From: Caenorhabditis elegans
Taxonomy: Eukaryota; Nematoda; Chromadorea; Rhabditida; Rhabditidae
Length of the DNA: 64,000 nt
Direction of reading: 5' to 3'
Assembly (NCBI RefSeq): GCF_000002985.6
Contig: NC_003279.8
Coordinates: forward strand, 9,486,001 to 9,550,000
Positions 12,002-20,555 of the stretch are shown here, piece after piece; positions within the stretch are counted from its first letter, which is position 1, and each line of letters opens with the position of its first letter. The notes under the pieces were generated by a model that saw nothing but the letters and a program-made list of their open reading frames with translations, was not told the origin of the DNA and searched no databases. The position numbers and the translations under genes are program-made.

Positions 12002-14095
12002 ATGAGTGACTTGCTGCGTCAGTTACCCAAGTACCATTTTGATGTGTCGGAACCAGATTCCTTCACGAAGTGGTGGGCTCGGCACAAGCTCACATTTACC
12101 GAAGATGGAGCTGAGCTCTCAAATCGCGAAAGAAATCGCATGTTGGTAGCTTGCCTCGAGGAATCGACGTTTCAACGATTTGTAGATTCACAACGTGATG
12201 TTGAGGATATCTATAGCGTTCCTTTCGAAGACACTATCAAAGCTCTTAGCAAGTCTTTCGGTTCTCAGCGTAGTCTGATGATTAGACGGCAGAGTTGTCT
12301 CCTTATCAGTCGAGCCTCTGGAGCGTCTATGGATCCGCTCGAGTATACGAACCTCGTTGGTGAGGCAGTTCTCGATGCGAAACTCTCGAATATGTCGACA
12401 GATGATTGGTCGATCTTTATCTTCTTACGTGGAATGGATGCGCCGGAGGACGCCCTAGCAAAGCGTTATTTGATGCAATATTGCGAACAGTTTGAGCGGA
12501 AAGATGAAAAACTCAAGTTATCCGACGTCCATGACGAATGGATCCGTTACATCCAAACGCAGCAGCAATCCAAAGTCATCACAGCAACTCCCGCCAGACA
12601 TCCGAAATTCGAAGTAAACCAAGTTGATGCAGATGACAAGAAGAAGGATTCGAGAAAAGGAAACTACAGATCTCCGTATTGTTACAAGTGTAAAGTAGTC
12701 GGGCACGTTTCAAAAGACTGTCCTCAGAGTTCCACCAATTCAGGTGTGACCAATCGTAAGACTGAGCATTCTGAAGTGAATACGCTCGAGGTTGGGTCTG
12801 GAAGACAGACATCGCCTAGTCTTCGGTTGAACGTGGAAGGACAACAGATCGATTTCACTTTTGATACAGGCAGTGACATCACCCTTATCAGTGTCCAGAA
12901 CTGGCAAAAGATCGGGAAACCGCATCTCGAAAAGGTCCACCACAAAATTTGCTGTGCCAATGGTACTGAAATCGCTGTCAAAGGTAGAGTGCTCGTATGG
13001 TTCAAAGTCAAAGGTGTCGAATACACTGAGTATGTGTACGTCTGGAACAGAAACAATAATCTGTTAGGCACCAGTTGGATGCGCCACTCGCCTCAAATGC
13101 GTGATGCTCTGGCCGTAATGGTTAATCATATATCCACTGTGGATAACTCGAAGCAAAATATGCACTCGTTCTCAAGGATTCCTACTGGATACAAAGATCG
13201 TGCTGAAAATGTTGAAAGACATGTTGTTGCATCTGCGCCGCGTAGTAGTAAGCGCCAGTATGTAAGATTTGCGCGCAATAAAGCGTTTCAGATTGGGCAA
13301 TTGTGCCTTGCTCGGGTTCAAGGAGAGCACAATTTTGGCTGGATTTATGGAGTGGTTCAAAGACAATTGAACGGAGTACTCTATGAAGTACAGTTGGGAT
13401 CGAGAATTCAAAGAATTCACACGAACCAACTCCGTCACATTTGCGGTCGCCGGAGCCGTGGGAATGACTATGCTTCATCATTCATCGAAAATCCGTGTAA
13501 ATTGTCGCTCTTGGAAAACATTCCGCGCTCTAGTTGCCGCCAAAAATTTGTCGCTCAAGGTGTCCGTGGGGAGGGGAGGGAAGCTAATCCAGTTTTAGTT
13601 TCAGATTCTTCTGTTTTTGGTTTTAGTGCTCCAGATTTGTCAGCTTGTGATTCTGTTGGTTCTCGATCTGCTCGTGAAGTCGTCTCGTCGGTTGCCGGCA
13701 ATGCTCGAAATGCTACTTGTGCAAATATAACTACGATTCATGTTACGGAGAGCAAGAGTTCGTTGAAGAAAAGCCACAGAAGACGTCGCCGTGTGGCAAA
13801 GAGTCGCCAATCATATACTTCTGGAAGTTCGCCAATCAAAGAAACCCATCTGGACCCCCTGCTGGAATCCGATGTTGCGAGTGACGGCGAGCGTTTCCAA
13901 CCCGGCATCCTCCTGTGTCATTCTCTTCGACAGAGTCACCCACGACAAGTTGTGCGAGGATCAGCCCCAAACACTGATCATGCCTCCACTCGCCGCAGAG
14001 GTCGATATACCGCCTCTGGTCGTGATGCCCCTAGCCCAGGCATAATTTCTGGCTTTTTGTCATATAAGAGGGGAGATGTTGTGGACGGAACGTAA
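12002..14095 (+). CDS. Gag-protease-integrase-tail polyprotein of the LTR element
   Basis: An uninterrupted 697-aa frame. Residues about 1-200 are Gag-like (FTKWWARHKL, MRGM-type helices). Near residue 226 there is a CCHC zinc knuckle with exact CX2CX4HX4C spacing (CYKCKVVGHVSKDC). Near residue 287 is a retroviral-type aspartic protease site, FDTGSDITLIS. The frame then runs, without any reverse transcriptase, RNase H or DDE integrase core, into a segment at about residues 430-480 (FQIGQLCLARVQ ... HTNQLRHI) that resembles the C-terminal tail domain of Ty3/gypsy integrases. A Ser-rich tail follows and the frame overlaps the right LTR. An in-frame internal deletion from a full gag-pol is the simplest reading. 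Confidence 0.8.
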   Translation: MSDLLRQLPKYHFDVSEPDSFTKWWARHKLTFTEDGAELSNRERNRMLVACLEESTFQRFVDSQRDVEDIYSVPFEDTIKALSKSFGSQRSLMIRRQSCLLISRASGASMDPLEYTNLVGEAVLDAKLSNMSTDDWSIFIFLRGMDAPEDALAKRYLMQYCEQFERKDEKLKLSDVHDEWIRYIQTQQQSKVITATPARHPKFEVNQVDADDKKKDSRKGNYRSPYCYKCKVVGHVSKDCPQSSTNSGVTNRKTEHSEVNTLEVGSGRQTSPSLRLNVEGQQIDFTFDTGSDITLISVQNWQKIGKPHLEKVHHKICCANGTEIAVKGRVLVWFKVKGVEYTEYVYVWNRNNNLLGTSWMRHSPQMRDALAVMVNHISTVDNSKQNMHSFSRIPTGYKDRAENVERHVVASAPRSSKRQYVRFARNKAFQIGQLCLARVQGEHNFGWIYGVVQRQLNGVLYEVQLGSRIQRIHTNQLRHICGRRSRGNDYASSFIENPCKLSLLENIPRSSCRQKFVAQGVRGEGREANPVLVSDSSVFGFSAPDLSACDSVGSRSAREVVSSVAGNARNATCANITTIHVTESKSSLKKSHRRRRRVAKSRQSYTSGSSPIKETHLDPLLESDVASDGERFQPGILLCHSLRQSHPRQVVRGSAPNTDHASTRRRGRYTASGRDAPSPGIISGFLSYKRGDVVDGT
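14065..14076 (+). other. polypurine tract
   Basis: A purine-rich run ending GAGGGGAGA lies directly against the start of the right LTR, as expected for the plus-strand primer. Confidence 0.7.
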
Positions 14096-14232
14096 ACCTG
14101 AACTTTATACAGACGTGACCTTTGGGTCATCATGAACTTATCGCGTAAGCGACCTCTCTTTATAATTCATTACTTCTTACACTTTCTTGTAATAAACTAC
14201 TTCTCTCCTTGTCTCTCGCTCAATACACAACA
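14077..14232 (+). repeat. 3' LTR
   Basis: 156 bp, no difference seen from the left LTR. Followed at once by AAGCT, the target duplication. Confidence 0.9.
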
Positions 14233-14237
14233 AAGCT

Positions 14238-15321
14238 CAACGTCAAAAAATTGAGAAACAATAACTGGTGGAGGGGAGGGAGGGAAAAAGAAATCAGATA
14301 CGGTCAATGATCTAAATGTTTGAAGAAAGATCAAGGAACAAGATTCTAAAATTATTCAATTTTTTCTCAAGTTTTTCAGAATTGTTTGACACAGAATAGA
14401 ATAGCTTTTGGAAGAAAAAACATTGATGGATTTTCAGATGGATTTTCTATAGATTTTTAAAGATTGCATTTCTGCTGGGGTACTGTAGTTAGAGAGCTAA
14501 AGTATCTAGAGCAGCAATTGAAAATTAAATTTCATCACGAAAAACAGAACACCTAATAGTAATTTCAATTTATTTCGAAAATAGGAATTAAATTGGATAA
14601 TATTTAACTTTCACTGTATAAAAAAAGTTGTAAAAGGGAATACTTCTGATTAATGTAGTAATTGCAATTGGTTGTAATATATCGTACGACACAGAAAACT
14701 ACAACTACAACCAAATGAGAAAGAAAATAAAGAAAAGAATAAAGGATCAACTTGCTTCTTCTCTCTTCAACAATACAATTGCATGTGTTCGTCACGTAGT
14801 GTGTAAGTGTTCGTCTCGTGGCGGGAAGCCAACGGGATTCTTCGCCCAACACACAATCATAACCGATATAAATTCGAGGCACCAAGCTGAGAGTCAGATG
14901 GAAAAAGAAAGAGTGAGATGTAGAGAAAGAAGCGAGACTCGGAGTGCGCGGTAGAGTTCATCAGAGAGCATGTTAGGCAGAAGAGGGAGCAGGAGTGCCG
15001 TCGCACTAGCTCTCCGGCTTCATCCGACGGAGAAGAGAGCAGTTGAGAGAAGAAGAAAAACGAGGGGAAATAGAAGAGAGAGGACTCCTCTGCTGCTCCC
15101 ACAGCCCAAATATTCTATTATTGCCCCTTTTCTTTCTGTTTCTTTGCTTCTTAGCATCTTTCTCTTCTGGTTTTTTTTCTCGCTTTCCTTCATTCCGCTA
15201 CAAATCCTCCCGAATTTGAATTCAAATTTTTGGCATAAATTGGTATATGCAATATTCAACTTTACAGAGTACAATCGGCTCAATTTCGTAGTATTGCTCC
15301 GATTAGATCGGCGTCGTTTCG
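14238..15321. promoter_or_regulatory. upstream region of stn-1
   Basis: The stretch from the LTR element to the first stn-1 codon has no convincing coding exon. The last 400 bases are purine/pyrimidine biased, with GAGAGA and TCTTTCT tracts typical of nematode promoters. TACTGTAG-type repeat fragments occur near 14477. Confidence 0.45.
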
Positions 15322-18300
15322 ATGGCCGCCGTTCGATCCGGCCTGGTCGACATTTTTGTTCAGGGACAATGGCATCGTGTATTGGCTACTCTCGATCCAA
15401 CTGCTATCACATTACAAGTAATTTTTTAATGATAAAATATTCCGAAAACTAGAAAACCACTGGAAATTATTGTAAAACAACTCATTTTTCGCGAAATTCT
15501 AAAAATAAATTGGATGGTTTCTAAAAACGAACAAAAATCTATATTTGAAACAATTATTGTTAAATAATTTAAATTTCGGTATAATAAAATATCATTCATT
15601 TTTCTAATGTGGAATGATACAAGTTGCTGAAAAATAGTGGTCGTTCTTATTAATACCAAAATGCGAAATTTTGCTATTCAAGACAAAAGAATACGGTACC
15701 GTGTCTCAACACGATCGAGCACGGGTTTCTGGCTCGACCCCTCGGTGTATTTTGTGCAAACACCGTCACGCGCAAATGCATACACTTTTTCAACGCGCTG
15801 CGTGAAAATTCCTCTTGCGATTTCAAAAAAATTTTCCCGCCATTTCAGCGTCCGATGGAGCGCGGGGTCGAGCCAGAACCTCGTATCGAGCAGTTATAAA
15901 TAAATTTGTCGGAAAAGAATGTGCGCCTTTATGAAGTACAGTAGGCTCTAATCCTCACTATTTCGCAGACTGTTTCGTTTTAGAAAAAGCAGCTGCTGGA
16001 GATTGGGTCTGGAGATTACTGTAGGTTTTAAAGGCGCACACACATTTTTCACACCTTTAATCCTTTAATCTTTTTGTAAGTTTTCAGTCGTGTCGAGACC
16101 AGGCACCGTATTCTGGCGTCATAAAACATTTATTTTTTTACGAAATTACGTCGAACATAAGTTTTCTGATGCCCACGAACGAAATATATCATCTGAAGAG
16201 ATCCATCTATGGAAACCAGAAACGGGAATGGGATCATATTACAAATAGTCTATGCTTCTTCTTCTTCTTTTCCTTTCGCCACATTTTGGCTCATTTTTCA
16301 AAAAAGGAGGCGAGTTGGCTATGAAAACTTATTAGTCGTTCTTGCTAGAAGAAAAAAGAAAGAATGGAATGAGGCTACTTAGAGATGAAGTTTGTATATG
16401 ATACGACTTAAAAGGAGAAAACGGATGGAGAAAGGTATACTGTGACTACAATAATTATCTTCTTGGAGTCTATATGAACTCTTCGTTCCGACATATATTC
16501 TCAAGTATTAAAATGTGTATAACTCTTTTGCTTTCTTATCTTTCTCATCTCTGGTATGACAGTCCAACTGAAATTTTGGGAAAAGACAAAGAAAATATAC
16601 CATTGCTTGTCAAAAAAGAAGTCGTCATGTCATCTACTCCCCCTTCTCCAAGTATTCCGTCAATCGAAGCTCCGGCTTTTGACAAATTGGTATGCCAGCT
16701 TGCATGATTTCATTTTACTCAGTCTCCTCCAAAAATTACATTAGCATGTGTGAATTTGTTTGAAATTGTTTAAAATTTGGTCGGGAAACGTGGAAGGGGA
16801 TATTTATGAGCAAGGGAAGTGAAATCCAAAGAGAAATGGGTTCAAGCTGTGATGAATAAATATACTATTTTTCAGACAATGGAGCAGAATGAGGCTGAAG
16901 CAGAGAAACGGACAGTTCGAGTTGTGAAATATGATGGAAATGGATTAGGAATTTCAATTAAGGGAGGCAGAGACAACAACATGCCTATTGTGATCAGGTA
17001 TGAATGAACTTGCGGAGATTTATACATCTCGTGTGCCATTTCGTGATTTTACGTCAATTTTGAAATTTTGATCTATGATAAATAATTTTTAGTTTTAATG
17101 ACAAGGGCAATTCTCTAGAGAAAATTTTTATAATAACTGAAAAATGGAAGAATGGACTAGCAAACCTCGTACACAATCGTGTGTCGATTTACTCAGCGTG
17201 TGTACTCCCCGTGGAGAAGCATTTAATTTTTTCAGAAGATTTTACAGTTTTCGGTCAAAAACAGAAAGTATTTCCCGAATTATCCAAAATTAGGAATTTA
17301 AGGCGATAACTGTGAAATTGTTTGCAAAAATGTACACTTCTCCTCGGGCAGTACACACGATACGTAAATCGACACTTTTTTTTCTGAAATAGAATGTTTA
17401 ATTTAGCAATTAAAGAACAAAATTAATTTCGATTGTAGCAAAATCTTCAAAGGAATGGCAGCGGATCAGGCTGGAGAACTATTTCTTGATGACGTCATTA
17501 TCTCTGTGAATGGAGAAAACCTTCTCGATGCTTCACACGAAGAAGCTGTAAGAGCATTGAAACGAGCTGGACGGGTTGTTGACTTGCAAGTACAGTATAG
17601 AAGAGAGGATATGATGCATCGGGAAAATATTGTGGAAAATGTTGAATGGGATGATGATATTCGGGAACGAGTTAGAACAATTGGTTTAAAGCTTGCATAT
17701 GTGGCAAGAGCTGGAATAGATGCAGATGCAGAAGGTAGAATTCTAGAAATGAGAAGTCCATCAGGAAGGTATTCCCTAGCAATGAGATGTTCAAGTAGTG
17801 AAGAAGCAGATGGATGGTTTGAAGCTTTACATGCCTGTACCACGTGTCTTCTGACTCAGGCACTGGCTCAAGTCAATATAATGCTCGGTAACAACCCCCA
17901 AGTGAGACATATGGGTTGGATTGCAGAACAAGTATCAGAAAATGGAATTTCAATGTGGAAACCTAAATTTATGACGCTTACGAATAGTGAGATCTTGTTC
18001 TATGAAGCTGTTCCACAGCTGAAAGCAGAATGGGCAGAGCCAAGACTAGTACGTCCTCTGGTGGCAACAAGAGTCGTTCAGACAAGTTCTCGAACTGCGC
18101 CAGTAATTAAAGGTCTCACTGATGTGATCTCTTTCCGTATGAGAACTGGAACTCAACAAGGTGTTCGGACACATACGATCCGGGTAGAAACTCATGCAGA
18201 ACTGGCACGATGGGTTCGTGCAGTAGTGATCGGTGGATATGAAGCATGTCTTTCTACATCTCAAGTCTCTGCTCCTTGTCTTTGGCGAGGCGAATCATGC

Positions 18301-18820
18301 GAACTAATAGTTAATCTAGACAATGGAATATCATTACTTTCGTCGACTGGAGAGGTGAGCTCATTGGAATAATTTAGCAATAAGAAAGTGATAAACGTTT
18401 TCTAGATTAAAACAAAGATTTATAACATTTAGAGAAGCTACATTTTCTTAAAGCTTACAATTCAGGTACTGTGGCAACATTCGTTTGAAACGATTCGCGC
18501 CACCGGCGATGATGGTGGTCGTTTTCTCTGGGTCGATTTTGGACCACCACATGGTGAACAGGTAAAAATGGATTTTATTTTAACCTTAATTTCATACTTA
18601 TAGAAAAAAAACGGATTTTTTTTGTGTAAAGTTTTTGAATAAAAAAAAGGATAGGCAACAAAACAATAAAAGCAGATCAACAAGTAATATTCAAAACAAA
18701 AGAAGCATAAATGAATGAAAAATTTAGGAATTGGATTTGCTAAATTCCGCAAAGCCAGTCGTGTTCATTCTTCATTCATTTCTCGCCACCAAGGTGTATC
18801 GATTAGGATTGTACGCGTGA
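15322..18820 (+). CDS. stn-1: syntrophin
   Basis: Exons 15322-15417, 16876-16997, 17439-18354, 18466-18561 and 18728-18820 join in phase to 440 aa. Syntrophins are adaptors of the dystrophin complex in muscle. The start [12 protein letters not shown] matches the family's split first PH domain. A PDZ domain follows ([20 protein letters not shown], about residues 43-125), then a second PH domain, and a C-terminal syntrophin-unique region ending [20 protein letters not shown] possible alternative first exon lies before 16686 (ATG at 16627, Ser/Pro-rich, donor after TTTGACAAATTG); it joins exon 16876 in phase but not exon 15322. The stop codon is only 12 bp from the stop of the convergent FCF1 gene. 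Confidence 0.93.
15689..16130. repeat. nested foldback elements in stn-1 intron 1
   Basis: The outer arms begin GAATACGGTACC (15689) and end as its near reverse complement, GGCACCGTATTC (about 16115). Between them is a second palindrome, about 15713-15892, with GGTTTCTGGCTCGACCCC opposed by GGGGTCGAGCCAGAACC. A third pair, TGTGCGCCTTTA (15918) and TAAAGGCGCACA (about 16030), also faces inward. These look like small DNA elements inserted into one another. Relatives with the same GGTCTCGACACG ends occur near 8980, 35755 and 58382. Confidence 0.65.
17179..17374. repeat. inverted repeat in stn-1 intron
   Basis: GTGTGTCGATTTACTCAGCG with TGTACTCCCCGTGGAGAAG on the left is answered by CTTCTCCTCGGGCAGTACACACG and CGTAAATCGACAC on the right, with about 45-base arms and a ~105-base loop. 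Probably a short non-autonomous DNA element; no target duplication could be assigned. Confidence 0.6.
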
Positions 18821-18832
18821 AGCATCAAAAGG

Positions 18833-19765
18833 TTAGTTCATTGGAGCTCCATATGCATCAGGCATTCGCTCAATGGAGAATCTGTGATTGACAATGTACA
18901 TGATCGGAACTCCTGGGATCTTTCGGATGCGGCGCTTCAGATCACGATCACAAGTGGCCACAATATAGCATTTATGCTGAAAATTATATTATTTTTTTCA
19001 TTTTCAGATTCGTTATTTGTTCAAGTTTGCCAAACAAAAAGACTGCAGCAATACCACATTCCGTCTCCTGCCTCTTCTCGTCATAATAGATTTTATTCGT
19101 TTAAGATTTGTTAGATTTTATTAAATGAAAAACAATGAAAAATTATGAATAAACGAACCTGTGTAACTCTTTGAACCAAACAATCATCAGCATATGTTCC
19201 TTTGTGCTCACACTTCAGTCTCTGCACACGTGGATCTTTCAGAACTTTCAGAGCAATTTTGAATCTTCTCACTTTTTCCAATTCAGCCAATACACAGTCA
19301 GTTGCGTACACAATAGCTGAATTATTGTGATAAAATACAAGAAAACGAAAGAAAGTGTATGACTCACTTTTCGCGAACAGACAATCCATGAATCCTTGAA
19401 ACATGTCAATGCGATTTTTGACGGCGAAATTCACAAAATTGGTATCGACAATAACGTGAAATGGTGGACCCAGCTGTGTATTGTATTTCATAAACATAGC
19501 GGATGAGATTTTTGGACTGAAATTATGAATTATTATTGTCTGGACACATATTCGTACGAATAAAACTTACGCACGGACCAATTTGAGTTCTTGTTCATCT
19601 ACTTTCGGTGTTCTAATGACTCTTTGTTCTTCTTTTCTGAAATATTGCGTTTTAAATCAAGGTTATTCGATAAAATTATCGTTATCCTTACATTCTGTTG
19701 TCTGTCTTTTTGACAAGCTTGTTTACAGCGCTTTTTCTGGCGTTGGACTTCAAGCGTTTACCCAT
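18833..19765 (-). CDS. FCF1/UTP24 PIN-domain rRNA-processing endonuclease
   Basis: Five exons (19765-19692, 19636-19571, 19516-19368, 19316-19159, 18976-18833) give 196 aa, close to the ~198 aa of human FCF1. FCF1/UTP24 is the small-subunit processome nuclease that cuts pre-rRNA at early sites in the nucleolus. The PIN domain begins [17 protein letters not shown], with the first acidic residue. It continues with TDCVLAELE and the family hallmark [18 protein letters not shown], then [16 protein letters not shown], and ends [16 protein letters not shown]. The putative metal-binding Asp/Glu residues (DTN, TDC, ELE, ADD, CDRD) are all present. A basic N-terminus ([11 protein letters not shown]) suits nucleolar targeting. 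Convergent with stn-1. Confidence 0.93.
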
Positions 19766-19862
19766 TTTCTGTAAATTAGAACATATATTTGTAAATTAGC
19801 ACATATATTATCGAAGAAATTTGGAAAAAACGAAGAAAATCTTTAAAATAAGAATCTCGAAC

Positions 19863-20164
19863 AAAATATCGAGACCCGAAGAACTCGGGGGATGTCCAAT
19901 TGGGGGGATTACCAACTCGGGGGATTGGCCCCGCCCACAGAACCGTGGCTTGCAATACGCCCATTTCTGCAACTGCCGCACGGTTTTGAAACTGTATTTT
20001 TCTTGTTAATTCTCGCTCTATTGAGAAAAATACAGTTTCGAAACCGTGCGGCAGTTGCAGAAATGGGCGTATTGCAAGCCACGGTTCTGTGGGCGGGGCC
20101 AATCCCCCGAGTTGGTAATCCCCCCAATTGGACATCCCCAGAGTTCTTCGGGTCTCAAAATATC
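19863..20164. mobile_element. 286 bp palindromic MITE with 8-bp TSD
   Basis: The body is 19871-20156. The arms of about 130 bp are nearly perfect reverse complements, beginning GAGACCCGAAGAACTC, and GC-rich compared with the surroundings; the loop is only about 20-30 bp. The 8 bases AAAATATC flank both ends (19863-19870 and 20157-20164), as with hAT-type transposons. No coding capacity is required: open frames inside are the arms read in both directions. It sits between the FCF1 start and the usp-48 promoter. Confidence 0.8.
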
Positions 20165-20555
20165 AGAAAAAATTTTTGCGAAAAAGTCCGCAGAGTTGGT
20201 GCTCCGTGTATGCACCAGTCAATGCATTTAATCTGACGCACAAACCAGCATTTCAAGAAATTGCATTCAATGTGCATCGCATATTCAAATTTCTGTCAGC
20301 TATTTATGTTTTTATTTTATTGCCCCGTTTCTTTTCTCCGCGGACTATTGATTATTGACGATGTGGAATAATTCATACACGAACTTTTAAATCTTAACGC
20401 CAAGAAAAAGTGCAAGAATTCAGTTTAAAATTTGAATAAAAAGTAAAATAATATTTTCGCGTTGTCATGTTTTCAAAGTCTGCTTTTATTTTTATTCTTA
20501 ACGAGAACACTTCCTTTAATAAAGGAATGTCTAAAAAGATTTTCAATTTCAGAAA
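20165..20555 (+). promoter_or_regulatory. usp-48 upstream region
   Basis: About 390 bp between the palindromic element and the usp-48 ATG. A CAATTTCAG acceptor ends at 20552, four bases before the ATG, consistent with a spliced-leader site. Nothing else was assigned. Confidence 0.45.

Larger units (their letters stand above)
11549..14237 (+). mobile_element. non-autonomous LTR retrotransposon, complete with TSD
   Basis: The element body is 11554-14232, flanked by the 5-base duplication AAGCT (11549-11553 and 14233-14237). The two LTRs are each 156 bp, begin TGTTGTGG, end ACAACA, and look identical base for base. Directly after the left LTR is TGGCGATCAGGAA, a plausible tRNA primer-binding site; directly before the right LTR is a purine run (AAGAGGGGAGA), the polypurine tract. 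The interior codes for Gag, a protease and an integrase-tail-like segment, but no reverse transcriptase, RNase H or integrase core. The layout and 5-bp TSD fit Ty3/gypsy-type Cer elements of Caenorhabditis. Identical LTRs imply recent insertion, so movement must have used enzymes supplied by a relative. Confidence 0.9.

Noticed and set aside
12518-13481. Minus-strand frames inside the LTR element
   Set aside because: Antisense shadows of the Gag-protease frame. No promoter or splice support.
19776-20236. Several 60-119 codon frames on both strands with nearly the same protein
   Set aside because: They are the two arms of one palindrome read in both directions. No splice signals and no homology.
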